Part shown: positions 9,259 through 19,400 of the stretch, one piece after another
How the letters are laid out: the number at the start of each line of letters is the position of its first letter
How positions within the stretch are numbered: the stretch's first letter is position 1
Assembly: GCF_033001325.1 (NCBI RefSeq)
Contig: NZ_CP133111.1
Span: forward strand, 4,356,501 to 4,420,500
Direction of reading: 5' to 3'
Source of the DNA: Rhodopseudomonas sp. BAL398
GTDB taxonomy: Bacteria > Pseudomonadota > Alphaproteobacteria > Rhizobiales > Xanthobacteraceae
DNA: 64,000 bases
Notes under the pieces: model-generated
Database searches by the model: none
What the model was told of the DNA's origin: nothing
The model's input: only the letters and a program-made list of their open reading frames with translations
Made by a program: the position numbers and the translations under genes

Positions 9259-11058
9259 ATGAGCTTCGTTGATCCGTCCGCCTTCACCACGAGGCCGGAA
9301 ATCGTCGGCACCTTCGGGGTGGTGACCTCGACCCACTGGATCGCCACCGCGGTCGGCATGTCGATCCTGGAAAAGGGCGGCAATGCCTTCGACGCCGGCT
9401 GCGCGGTGGCCTTCGTGCTGCAGGTGGTGGAGCCGCATCTCAATGGCCCCGGCGGCGACGTGCCGGTGATCCTGCACGACGCCCGCCGCGACCGCACCGA
9501 GGTGATCTGCGGCCAGGGCACCGCGCCGGCCGGGCTCACCATCGCGCATTGCCGCGCGCTCGGGCTCGATCTCGTCCCCGGCACCGGGCTGCTGGCGCCG
9601 TGCATCCCGGGCACTTTCGACAGCTGGATGCTGCTGCTGCGCGATTACGGCACGCTGCCGCTTGCCGAGGTGCTGGGGCCGGCGATTGCCTATGCGCGCC
9701 ATGGCCACCCGCTGGTCGAGCGCGCCAGCGCCACGATCGCCACCGTTGCGACGCTGTTCAAGGACCATTGGCCGACATCGGCGGCGGTGTTTTTGCCCAA
9801 TGGCGAGGTGCCGGCGCCCGGCTCGCTGTTTTGTAATCCGGCACTGGCCGACACCTATCAGCGCATCCTGTCGGAAGCGCAGGCTGCGGGCGGCGACCGC
9901 GAAGCGCAAATCGAAGCCGCGCGCAAAACCTGGTCGCAGGGTTTTGTTGCCGAGGCGATCGACCGATTCTGCCGCAACGAGGTGATGGACGTCACCGGCC
10001 GGCCGCATCGCGGCGTGCTGACCGGGCAGGACATGGCGGGCTGGCAGGCCAGCGTGGAGCCGCCGGTCGGCTATGATTACGGCCGCTACCGCATGCTCAA
10101 GGCCGGGCCGTGGACCCAGGGTCCGGTGGCGCTGCAGCAGCTGGCGATCCTGAAGGGCTACGATCTCGACAAGCTCAGCCCGGTCGATCCGGACTTCATC
10201 CATCTCGTGGTCGAAGCCTCGAAACTGGCTTTCGCCGATCGCGAGGCGTTCTATGGCGATCCCGATTTTGCCGAAGTGCCGCTCGGGACGCTGCTGTCGG
10301 ACGCTTATAACGCGATTCGCCGCGCCCAGATCGGCGAGACGGCGTCGATGGAATTGCGCCCCGGCGTGATCGAAGGATTTTCCGGCAAGGTCGACGCACG
10401 GGTGTCGACCGGCGCCCGCGTCGCGGTCGGCGCCTCCGGCGCCGGCGAGCCGACCGTCGGGCGGATGGGTCAAGTGCGCGGCGACACCGTGCATTTCGAC
10501 ATCATCGACAAGGACGGCAACATGATCGCCGCCACGCCGTCCGGCGGCTGGCTGCAGAGCTCGCCGATCATTCCCAAACTCGGCTTTGCGCTCGGCACCC
10601 GGGCGCAGATGTTCTGGCTCGACGAGACCCATCCGGCGGCGCTGGCGCCCGGCCGGCGGCCGCGATCGACGCTGTCGCCCGCGATGGCGCTGCGCGACGG
10701 CAAGCCCTATCTGGCCTGGGGCTCGCCCGGCGGCGACCAGCAAGACCAGTGGATTCCGCAATTCTTCCTGCGCCACGTCCATGCCGGAATGAATCTGCAG
10801 GAGGCGATCGACGCGCCGGCCTGGCACAGCGAGCATTTTCCGGCCTCGTTCTGGCCGCGGCAGTCGCGCCCCGGCGTGCTGGTGGTCGAAAGCCGGCTGC
10901 CCAAGGCCACCATCGCCGAATTGCGCCGGCGCGGCCATCTGGTCGAAATCGGTGAGGATTGGTCCGAGGGCCGGCTGGTCGCCGCGTCGCTCGACGCGCC
11001 CTATCGCCGCGCCGCCGCCAATCCGCGCGGCATGCAGGCCTATGCGGCCGGGCGATAG
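9259..11058 (+). CDS. Gamma-glutamyltransferase-family protein, cytoplasmic type
   Basis: A 599-residue Ntn-hydrolase of the gamma-glutamyltransferase family. The N-terminal GGNAFDAGCAVAFVLQVVEP and GPGGD motifs are typical. The putative autoprocessing/catalytic Thr is T410 in the GDTVHFDIIDKDGNM segment, at the start of the would-be small subunit. Unlike classical periplasmic GGT it has no signal peptide. ATG at 9259 follows AAAGGACAT; upstream extension overlaps the SDR gene and is rejected. In this operon it could cleave a gamma-glutamyl or similar amide bond in an imported molecule before or after ligase activation. The family contains hydrolases of varied specificity. Confidence 0.88.
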   Translation: MSFVDPSAFTTRPEIVGTFGVVTSTHWIATAVGMSILEKGGNAFDAGCAVAFVLQVVEPHLNGPGGDVPVILHDARRDRTEVICGQGTAPAGLTIAHCRALGLDLVPGTGLLAPCIPGTFDSWMLLLRDYGTLPLAEVLGPAIAYARHGHPLVERASATIATVATLFKDHWPTSAAVFLPNGEVPAPGSLFCNPALADTYQRILSEAQAAGGDREAQIEAARKTWSQGFVAEAIDRFCRNEVMDVTGRPHRGVLTGQDMAGWQASVEPPVGYDYGRYRMLKAGPWTQGPVALQQLAILKGYDLDKLSPVDPDFIHLVVEASKLAFADREAFYGDPDFAEVPLGTLLSDAYNAIRRAQIGETASMELRPGVIEGFSGKVDARVSTGARVAVGASGAGEPTVGRMGQVRGDTVHFDIIDKDGNMIAATPSGGWLQSSPIIPKLGFALGTRAQMFWLDETHPAALAPGRRPRSTLSPAMALRDGKPYLAWGSPGGDQQDQWIPQFFLRHVHAGMNLQEAIDAPAWHSEHFPASFWPRQSRPGVLVVESRLPKATIAELRRRGHLVEIGEDWSEGRLVAASLDAPYRRAAANPRGMQAYAAGR

Positions 11059-11274
11059 CGCGCGATCGGTCCTGCGGCAATGCCAGCCAAACCGAAACGG
11101 CCGTGGGCCGATTCACCCCTGTGTCGTCCTGAAATACGGCAGGGTGCCGCCTGTTTATCGGGCAATCTGGCGGATGTTTATTCTCGTAAAGAGGTATTTC
11201 CAACAATAGCCTTCCACAAACAGCGCAAGAGGCGACATGATTGTCCTATCTGCCCTGGGATATTGGAGGCCACC

Positions 11275-11787
11275 ATGCTTGATGAGCTTGACCGCAAGAT
11301 TCTCGCCACGCTCCAGATCGATTCCAGCCTGTCGATGCAAGAGGTCGCCGATCGGGTCGGTCTCAGCTCGACGCCGTGCTGGCGGCGGATTCAGAAGCTG
11401 GAGAAATCCGGCTACATCAAAAAGCGCGTCGCGCTGCTCGACGCCGACAAGCTGAATCTCGGCGTCAGCGTCTTCATCGCGGTGCGGACCAATCAGCACA
11501 ATGCCGAATGGGTCCAGCGCTTCCGCAGCATCGTCAACAGTTTCCCCGAAGTGGTGGACTTTTATCGGCTGAGCGGCGAAGTCGATTATCTGATCCGCGC
11601 CGTGGTCCCGGATATCGCCGCCTATGACGACGTCTATCAGCGGCTGATTGCCAAGATCGACCTGCAGGACGTCTCGTCGATGTTCACCATGGAGCAGATT
11701 AAATCGACCACCGAATTGCCGCTCGGCGGGCCTGCGATGCGGCCGATGCCGGAGCGCTCTCCCGCGCGCCACGCCGTCGCGGTGTAG
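11275..11787 (+). CDS. Lrp/AsnC-family transcriptional regulator
   Basis: A 170-residue regulator: an N-terminal AsnC-type winged HTH (LDELDRKILATLQ then EVADRVGLSSTPCWRRIQKLE, residues 2-42) followed by an alpha-beta RAM/ligand domain and a disordered C-terminal tail. ATG at 11275 follows TTGGAGG with good spacing; the 65-codon upstream extension is rejected. The 216 bases before it hold no gene and an AT-richer block near 11170-11215 that could house a promoter and autoregulatory site. It lies downstream of the importer/ligase/GGT unit in the same orientation, so it is the obvious candidate local regulator, responding to an amino acid-like effector. Confidence 0.9.
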   Translation: MLDELDRKILATLQIDSSLSMQEVADRVGLSSTPCWRRIQKLEKSGYIKKRVALLDADKLNLGVSVFIAVRTNQHNAEWVQRFRSIVNSFPEVVDFYRLSGEVDYLIRAVVPDIAAYDDVYQRLIAKIDLQDVSSMFTMEQIKSTTELPLGGPAMRPMPERSPARHAVAV

Positions 11788-11828
11788 GCGGTGTAGCGCA
11801 TCTTTCGGGCGGCTTTTCCAAGGGCGCG

Positions 11829-11988
11829 GTCATTCCGGGGCGCGAGGCCGATAAGCGCGTTTACGCGCGTCTTCAACGCGCTATGGGCCGAGTGAACCCG
11901 GAATCTTGCGGCACGGGCAGCCGCTCATGGACTCTCGGCAAGATTCCGGGTTCGCGCGCAGCTATCGCTGCTCGCGCCCCGGAATGAC
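11829..11988. repeat. Palindromic intergenic repeat (GTCATTCCGGGG family)
   Basis: Begins GTCATTCCGGGGCGCGAG and ends CGCGCCCCGGAATGAC, its inverted complement; an inner pair AACCCGGAATC / GATTCCGGGTT makes a nested stem. It fills the gap between the Lrp gene and the convergent bluB gene and could act as a bidirectional transcription end. Related units occur at 35441, 35725 and 52311. Its right half plus flank (11938-12001) recurs almost exactly, inverted, at 52311-52373. Confidence 0.85.
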
Positions 11989-12043
11989 TGCATCCTTGGC
12001 ACCAAGTGAATCAGTTCACCCCGAAAAATATCGCGCGCGCGAC

Positions 12044-12718
12044 TCAGCGCGAGATGACCTGGCGACCCGCGCCGGTGCGGTCCTGCCAGTGGTGGCGCAC
12101 CAGTTCGGGGTCGATATGTTCTTCGACCGGCCAGCCGACGCACAGATAGGCGATGAATTTCCAGCCCTGCGGCACGTCAAGATCGGCGGTGACTTCGACC
12201 GGATCGAGGATCGAGACCCAGCCGACGCCGAGGCCGGCGGCGCGGGCGGTGAGCCAGAAGGTCTCGATCATCACCGCGACCGAATAGTCCAGCGCTTCGG
12301 GCATCGACTGGCAGCCGACGCCCGAGCCTTGCGCGGTGCCGTGATCGCAGAACAGCGCGAATTGCCGGGGCGCGATGTCGATGCCTTCCAGCTTCAGTCG
12401 CGCGTAAAGCTCGGCGCGCGCGCCGCGATAATTCGCCGCCGCGGAATCGTTGCTGCGAACGAAATTGCCGCGGATTTTTTGCCGCATCGCCGCGCTATCG
12501 ACGCTGACCCAGCGCCATGGCTGGCTATTGCCAACCGAGGGCGCCAGTTGCGCCAGATCGAGCAGGCGTTCGATCAGCTCGGGCGCGACCGGGTCCGGGC
12601 GAAATCGCCGCACGTCACGGCGCCATGCGATCAGTTCGGCCAATTGCGCCTGAAACTTTGCGTCGAAGCGCGGCGGCGCCGCATTCGCAATGGCGGCATT
12701 GGGGAGAGTTTTGGTCAT
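12044..12718 (-). CDS. bluB: 5,6-dimethylbenzimidazole synthase BluB
   Basis: A 224-residue flavin-destructase of the nitroreductase fold, which makes 5,6-dimethylbenzimidazole, the cobalamin lower ligand, from reduced FMN and oxygen. Diagnostic segments are WRRDVRRFRPDPV near residue 32, LAPSVGNSQPWRWV, and the C-terminal GVGWVSILDP and CVGWPVEE motifs. It is the second gene of a cobT-bluB minus-strand pair, with a 12-base gap. Its oxygen need fits the oxygen-type cobaltochelatase subunit nearby. Family assignment is firm. Confidence 0.93.
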   Translation of the reverse strand: MTKTLPNAAIANAAPPRFDAKFQAQLAELIAWRRDVRRFRPDPVAPELIERLLDLAQLAPSVGNSQPWRWVSVDSAAMRQKIRGNFVRSNDSAAANYRGARAELYARLKLEGIDIAPRQFALFCDHGTAQGSGVGCQSMPEALDYSVAVMIETFWLTARAAGLGVGWVSILDPVEVTADLDVPQGWKFIAYLCVGWPVEEHIDPELVRHHWQDRTGAGRQVISR

Positions 12719-12730
12719 CGTTACGTCCGC

Positions 12731-13783
12731 TCAGATCTTTCCGGCCAGCACGTCGGACAGATCGGCGACGTCGGTCAACAGCCGCGCCGCGGCGCGCAGC
12801 AGCGGCACCGCGAGAATCGCGCCGGTGCCTTCGCCGAGCCGTAGTCCGAGTTCGAGCAAGGGTTTGGCGTCGAGCGCGGCCAGCGCCAGGTCATGGCCGC
12901 GCTCGGCCGAGCGATGCGCGAACACGCAATAGCCGCGCGCCGCCGGGCACAGCCGGACCGCGAGCAGCGCCGCCGCGGTGGCGATGAAGCCGTCGATGAT
13001 CACCGGGCGGCGCATTGAGGCGGCGCCGAGGATCGCGCCGGCCATCATGGCGATTTCCAGCCCGCCGAATTCGGCCAGCACATCGAGCGGCGCGGTGACG
13101 TCGCTGCGCGCGGCCGCCAATTCGATCGCGGCGCGCTTTTTCGCCATGCCGGCGGAATCCTGACCGGCGCCGACGCCGATGCATTGTTCGAGCGGCGCCG
13201 GCGCCAGCCGGTGCAGCAGCAGCGACGACGAGGCGGTGTTGCCGATCCCCATTTCGCCGAGCGCGATGATGTCGGCGCCGTCGCGAATTTCGGCGACCGC
13301 GAGTTCGCAGCCCTTGGTCAGAGCGGCGGCAGCCTGTTGCGGCGTCATCGCCGGCTCACGCGCCGCATTGCCGGTGCCCATCCGGATCTTGGCGTCGATC
13401 AGGTCCGGATGCGCCGGCAGCGTGGCGGCGACGCCGGCGTCGATCACCCGGACATCGACATGGCTGGCGGTTGCGAAGGCGTTGGCGCAGGCACGGCCGG
13501 CCAGATAGGTCATCACCATGCCGACCGTCACCGCGGCGGGAAATTGCGAGACGCCCTCGGCGGTCAGGCCGTGATCGCCGGCGAACACCATCAGCACGGC
13601 ATTATCGCCGCGCGGTTCGCCGGGATGCCGAATCATGCCGAGCTGGACCGCCAGATCCTCGATCTGCCCGAGCGAGCCGAGCGGCTTGGCCTTGCCGTCG
13701 ATTCGCGCGCGAATCGCGGCTTCCGCCGCAGGATCAAGCGGCGTGATCGCCGGCGGCTGCCATATCAGGGTATCGGTCGGCAT
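12731..13783 (-). CDS. cobT: Nicotinate-nucleotide-dimethylbenzimidazole phosphoribosyltransferase
   Basis: A 350-residue enzyme (CobT of enterics, CobU in Pseudomonas denitrificans naming) that transfers phosphoribose from NaMN to dimethylbenzimidazole to give alpha-ribazole phosphate. The family hallmark GEMGIGNTA is present mid-protein, and the catalytic Glu is in LRLGEGTGAIL near the C-terminus. The N-terminal KPLGSLGQIEDLAVQL segment is also typical. It is transcribed ahead of bluB and divergently from the riboswitch-led cobalamin operon; no riboswitch is evident on its own strand. Confidence 0.94.
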   Translation of the reverse strand: MPTDTLIWQPPAITPLDPAAEAAIRARIDGKAKPLGSLGQIEDLAVQLGMIRHPGEPRGDNAVLMVFAGDHGLTAEGVSQFPAAVTVGMVMTYLAGRACANAFATASHVDVRVIDAGVAATLPAHPDLIDAKIRMGTGNAAREPAMTPQQAAAALTKGCELAVAEIRDGADIIALGEMGIGNTASSSLLLHRLAPAPLEQCIGVGAGQDSAGMAKKRAAIELAAARSDVTAPLDVLAEFGGLEIAMMAGAILGAASMRRPVIIDGFIATAAALLAVRLCPAARGYCVFAHRSAERGHDLALAALDAKPLLELGLRLGEGTGAILAVPLLRAAARLLTDVADLSDVLAGKI

Positions 13784-13831
13784 TGTGGGTCCTCATTGGG
13801 AAGTCGGCACCAGACGTCAGGATAGCTTGCT

Positions 13832-13861
13832 CGGTCAACACCACCTTCGCGTGGTTGACCG
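13832..13861. promoter_or_regulatory. 30-base inverted repeat in the cobT / cobalamin-operon divergent region
   Basis: CGGTCAAC at 13832-13839 and GTTGACCG at 13854-13861 form a perfect 8-base dyad. Its right arm supplies the TTGACC that reads as the -35 box of the plus-strand riboswitch promoter. This makes it a possible operator between the two divergent cobalamin units, or a hairpin ending neither. No regulator for it is identified. Confidence 0.45.
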
Positions 13862-13883
13862 GCGCGGGCACCGCGGTTAGCGT
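13855..13883 (+). promoter_or_regulatory. Predicted sigma70-type promoter of the cobalamin operon
   Basis: TTGACC at 13855-13860, a 17-base spacer, and TAGCGT at 13878-13883. A start site about 7 bases on would fall at 13889-13891, exactly where the P1 helix of the cobalamin riboswitch begins, which independently supports the assignment. The -10 box is a weak match. Confidence 0.55.
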
Positions 13884-13889
13884 TTGGGC

Positions 13890-14051
13890 GATGGTCCTTC
13901 CACGTGGAAGGTGAAAAGGGAAGCCGGTGCGAATTCGTTCAATCCCGGTGCTGCCCCCGCAACTGTAAGCGACGAGCCCTCGCCGAGGCCACTGGGATAT
14001 CCTGGGAAGGCGGCGAATGGCGACGACTCGCGAGCCAGGAGACCTGCCATC
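13890..14051 (+). ncRNA. Cobalamin riboswitch (AdoCbl type) leading the cob operon
   Basis: Conserved elements in order: GATGG at 13890 (P1 left), GGTGAAAAGGGAA from 13910, GCCGGTG, CCCCCGCAACTGTA near 13955, CCACTGG, GGGAAGG, and the B12 box AGCCAGGAGACCTGCC at 14034-14049, with CCATC closing P1 at 14047-14051. It precedes the DUF1636-cobP-cobW-cobN-cobO-cobQ genes and should repress them when cobalamin is plentiful. The 126 bases between it and ATG 14178 hold no T-run terminator that I can see, so control may be translational. Confidence 0.95.
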
Positions 14052-14177
14052 ACGGATTGTGCTTTGGAGGCGTCGTCGGGGCGGGGTGCACCGGACGGGA
14101 GCGAGCGTGACGGCGCAAGCCGTTGCCGCGCGAACCCAACAAAGCTCGCGGCCGCAAGGCCTTGACGTGAGCTTGAC

Positions 14178-14645
14178 ATGGACCGCGACCGCCTCGATCC
14201 GGCCTCCGCCGATCACCCAGCCGACGCTCTGACGCCGATCGAACCCCGCCGCGACGCCCCCGCGGGCCCGGTCGTGGTCAGCGTCTGCACCACCTGCAAA
14301 TCCGCCGACGGCAGCGCGACCGTCGGGCCGCAGATGTTCGACGCCATCAAGGCCGGGCTCGGCGCCGGCGATCCCGGCGTCGTGGTGCGGCCGGTTCAGT
14401 GTCTGAGCGTCTGCAAGCGCCCGGCCACCGTCGCGGTGTCGAGCCCGGATGGCTACACCTTCCTGTTTGGCGACCTCGAAACCGACAGCGGCAGCGCAGC
14501 GCTGCTGGATTTCGTGCGCTCCTACCAAAAATCCGGCTACGGGCTGGTGCCGTGGCGCGAGCGCGCTGCGGTGTTGCGCAAGGGCATGGTGGCGCGGTTG
14601 CCGCCGGCGCGCTGGTCGCCGGACGACGGACGCGCCCCGTCATGA
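14178..14645 (+). CDS. DUF1636 metal-binding/ferredoxin-like protein
   Basis: A 155-residue protein with a thioredoxin-like ferredoxin pattern: VCTTCKS near residue 37 and QCLSVCKRP near residue 75, four Cys suited to a [2Fe-2S] cluster or to holding a metal. It is first in the riboswitch-controlled cobalamin operon, overlaps cobP by an ATGA and lies next but one to cobW, the usual neighbourhood of this family. Its function is not established; a role in cobalt handling or electron supply for the Co(II)-to-Co(I) step is inference. The first 30 residues look disordered, so a later start is possible. Confidence 0.8.
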   Translation: MDRDRLDPASADHPADALTPIEPRRDAPAGPVVVSVCTTCKSADGSATVGPQMFDAIKAGLGAGDPGVVVRPVQCLSVCKRPATVAVSSPDGYTFLFGDLETDSGSAALLDFVRSYQKSGYGLVPWRERAAVLRKGMVARLPPARWSPDDGRAPS

Positions 14646-15174
14646 CCGCGCTGTCCTCAACGCTGGTGCTGGGCGGCGCGCGCTCCGGCAAATCGGGCTT
14701 TGCGGAGCGGCTGGTCGAATCCAGCGGGCGATCGCAGATCTACCTCGCCACCGCCACCGCTGGCGACGCCGAGATGACGGCGCGCATCGCCCATCACCGC
14801 GCCCGCCGCGGCGCCGGCTGGACCACCGTCGAGGAACCGCTGGCGCTGGTCGAGGCGCTGACCCGCGAAGCCATCCACGGCCGCGCCGTGCTGGTGGATT
14901 GTCTGACGCTGTGGCTGTCGAATCTGATGCTGGCCGAGCGCGACCCCGAGATCGAGGCGCGCCGGCTGACCCGGTTTCTCGGCGTGGCGCAATATCCGAT
15001 CGTGTTGGTCTCCAACGAGATCGGTCTCGGCCTGGTGCCGGAGACGCCGCTCGGCCGCGCCTTTCGCGACGCGCAGGGCCGGCTCAACCAGATCGTCGCC
15101 GCCACCGTTCCCAATGTCGTTTTCATCGCCGCCGGGCTGCCGCTGTGGCTCAAGCGCTCAGGAGAACTCAACCC

Positions 15175-15178
<4 letters not shown>
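14642..15178 (+). CDS. cobP: Bifunctional adenosylcobinamide kinase / adenosylcobinamide-phosphate guanylyltransferase
   Basis: A 178-residue enzyme (CobP, enteric CobU) that phosphorylates adenosylcobinamide and then adds GMP. The P-loop GGARSGKS is at residues 11-18, followed by the [12 protein letters not shown] and [21 protein letters not shown] motifs; the latter is highly diagnostic. ATG at 14642 overlaps the DUF1636 stop, and its own stop overlaps the cobW start, so three genes are translationally chained. Cytoplasmic, late nucleotide-loop assembly. Confidence 0.95.
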
Positions 15179-16191
<1,013 letters not shown>

Positions 16192-16196
16192 TCCTT

Positions 16197-16360
16197 CTCC
16201 CTCCCCCTTGTGGGGAGGGTGGCCCGGCGGAGCGAAGCGAAGCCGGGTCGGGTGTGGGGCCACGGGCGCCGTGCCCGCGGCACCCCCACCCCGGCCTCCG
16301 CATTCGGCGATGCTGCGCATCGCCTTCGCTTGGCCGACCCTCCCCACAAGGGGGAGGGAA
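16197..16360. repeat. Palindromic repeat element, copy A (CTCCCTCCCCCTTG family)
   Basis: About 164 bases, bounded by CTCCCTCCCCCTTGTGGGGAG and its complement CTCCCCACAAGGGGGAGGG. The arms contain a GGTGGCCC..GGGTCGGG block and the interior is variable and GC-rich. It occupies almost the whole cobW-cobN gap. Sister copies lie at 20769 and 63871. The plus-strand frame leading into cobN is open right through it. The strong hairpin could affect transcript stability or coupling inside the operon. Confidence 0.9.
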
Positions 16361-16401
16361 GCCAATTCGACTTCGACCACGACCAAGGCTACTTCTCCCG
16401 G

Positions 16402-19400
16402 ATGCATCTGAAACTCGACCAGGGCGGCACTATCGACGACGGCGCGATCGCGCGTGATCTCGGGCAGGAGACCGCCGACATCGTGGTGCTGTCGGCCGCC
16501 GATAGCGACTTGGCGGCTTTCGCGGCGGCGCATGCGACGCTGCCGAAGGATTATCCCAGCCTGCGCCTGACCAATCTGCTGGCGCTCGGCCATCCGGCCT
16601 CGGTCGATGCTTATGTCGAGCGCACGCTGCGCGGCGCCAAGATCGTGCTGCTGCGGATGCTCGGCGGCGAGAGCTACTGGCCGCACGGCGTCGAGAGTCT
16701 ACGCGCCGATGCGCTGCGGCGCGGCACGCTGTTCGCCTGCGTGCCGGGCGAGATGGCGTTCGATCCGGCGCTGGCGGCGCGCGGCACGGTCGACCTCGAC
16801 GACAGCCATGCGCTGTGGCGCTATTGCTCCGAGGGTGGCGTCGACAATGCCCAGCTGGCGCTGCGCTACGCCGCCTATCTGATCATGCGCGACGACGCGC
16901 CGCCGCCGGCGCGACCGATGCCGGCCGCCGGGTTCTGGCCGGCCGAACCCGCGCCTACCGCGCGGCGCAACGCCTTGGTGATCTTCTACCGCGCGCTGGT
17001 CGCGGGCTCCGATACCGCGGCGATCGACGCGCTGCGCTCTGCGCTCGACGAACGCGGCCTCAACCCGGTCTGCCTCTATGTCACCAGCCTGAAGGATGCG
17101 CGCTCGGCGGCGTTTCTGCGCGCAGCGCTGGCGGCCTATCCGCCCGATGTCATCATCAACGCCACCGCTTTCGCCACCGCCACGGCGAGCGACGATGCCG
17201 GGGTGCTGGCGGCCTCGGGTTGCCCGGTGCTGCAGGTGGCGCAGGCCGCAATGTCACAAGAGGCCTGGCAGGCCTCCAGCCGCGGCCTCAACCCGCGCGA
17301 CCTGGCGATGCATGTGGTGCTGCCGGAGGTCGACGGCCGACTCTTTGCCGGCGTGGTTGCCTTCAAGCAGCGCAACGATAGTGACGCGGATTTCACCCCG
17401 ACGCTGTATCACCCGCTCGCCGATCGCGTCGACGCCGTCGCCGAACTGGCCTGGGCCTGGGTTCGGCTGCGGCGGCTGCCGCCGCACAAGCGCCGCGTCG
17501 CCATCGTGTTGGCGAACTACCCCAACCGCGACGGACGCCTCGGCAACGGCGTCGGGCTTGATACGCCGCAGAGTCTGGTTGACGTGCTGATGGCGATGCG
17601 CGACGCCGGCTACGCCAGCGGCGAGGCGCCGGGCGACGCCGCCACCCTGGTGCGGATCCTGCAGGACGGCCCGACCAATGCGCTCGCCGATCGGGCGGCG
17701 CGCATCGGCGGCGTGGCCTGGCCGGTGGCGGACTACAAGATCGCCTTTGCGACGCTGCCGGAGAATGTCCGGCGCGCGGTGGAGGCGCGCTGGGGCAATC
17801 CGGCGGATGATCCGCATGTGGTCGATGGCAGCTTCCGGCTCGGCCTGCATCGCTTCGACCATGTGCTGGTCGGGGTGCAGCCGGCGCGCGGCTACAATAT
17901 CGATCCGCAATCGAGCTTCCATGATCCCGATTTGGTGCCGCCGCATCATTATCTGGCGTTCTATCTGTGGATCCGGCGCGCCTTCGACGCCCACGCGGTG
18001 GTCCATCTCGGAAAGCACGGCAATCTGGAGTGGCTGCCGGGCAAGAGCGCCGGCCTGTCGCAGGATTGCTTCCCGACCGCGGTGCTGGGGCCATTGCCGC
18101 AGCTCTATCCGTTCATCGTCAACGATCCCGGCGAGGGCGTTCAGGCCAAGCGCCGCACCGCTGCCGTCATCATCGATCATCTGACCCCGCCGATGACCCG
18201 CGCCGAACTGCATGGCGATCTGGCGCGGCTGGAAAACCTGGTCGACGAATATGCGCTGGCCACCGATCTCGATCCGACCCGCGCCGATGCGATCGCCCAG
18301 GATATTCTGTCGGTGGCGAGGGCGCAGCGGCTCGACGCCGATATTCACATCACCCGCGACACCCCGACTTACGAGGCGCTGCGCGCGCTCGACGCGCATC
18401 TGTGCGACCTCAAGGAAATGCAGATCCGCGACGGCCTGCACATTTTCGGCAGCTCGCCGCCGGTGGCGCGATGCAACGACCTCTTGGTGTCGATCGCCCG
18501 GCTGCCGCGCTCGGAGCTGGCGCCGCGCGACGCCTCGCTGCATCGGGCGCTGGCGCGCGATCTGGGGCTTGGCGATTTCGATCCGCTGACCCGCGACCTG
18601 GTCGATGATTATGTCGGGCCGTGTCCCGTGCTGCTGGCGGGGCTGATCGACGCCGCCTGGCGCAGTGTTGGCGACACCGTGGAGCGGATCGAGGCGCTGG
18701 CGCTGCGATTGGTGGCGGGCGATGTCGCTTGCGATCCGGCATGGAGCCAGACCAGGGCAGTGCTCGACTGGATCAACGCCACCTTGCGCCCTGCGGTTGA
18801 GGCTTGCGGCGCCGCCGAGATGCGCGCGTTGCTGCAGGGACTCGACGGCCAGTTCGTGCGTCCCGGCCCGTCCGGCGCGCCGACCCGCGGCCGGCCCGAC
18901 GTGCTGCCGACCGGGCGGAATTTTTTCGCTGTCGATGTCCGCGCGGTGCCGACGCCGTCGGCGTGGCGGATCGGCAAGCTCGCCGCCGAACGGCTGGTCG
19001 AAGCCTATTGGCAGGAGGCCGGCGATTGGCCGCGGGCGATCGCGCTGTCGGCCTGGGGCACCGCCAATATGCGCACCGGCGGCGACGACGTGGCGCAGGC
19101 GCTGGCGCTGATCGGCGCGCGGCCGGTATGGGAGCAGACCACCGGGCGGGTCACCGGCTTTGCGATCACCTCGCTGTCGGAGCTGAGGCGGCCGCGGATC
19201 GACGTCACCTTCCGGGTCTCCGGGCTGTTTCGCGATGCGTTTCCGACCCAGATGGACATCATCGGCAGCGCGGTGCGCGCCATCGCCGAACTCGACGAGC
19301 CCCACGACGCCAATCCGATCGCCGCCAATGTCCGGGCGCGGGCGCGCGAGCTGGAGGCCGGTGGCATCGATCCAGCCACCGCGCGGCGGCAGGCGGCGTG

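Noticed and set aside
16210-16401. N-terminal extension of CobN through repeat copy A
   Set aside because: The frame is open but the extra residues come wholly from the palindromic element and flank; CobN homologues begin near MHLKL-type sequence at 16402.
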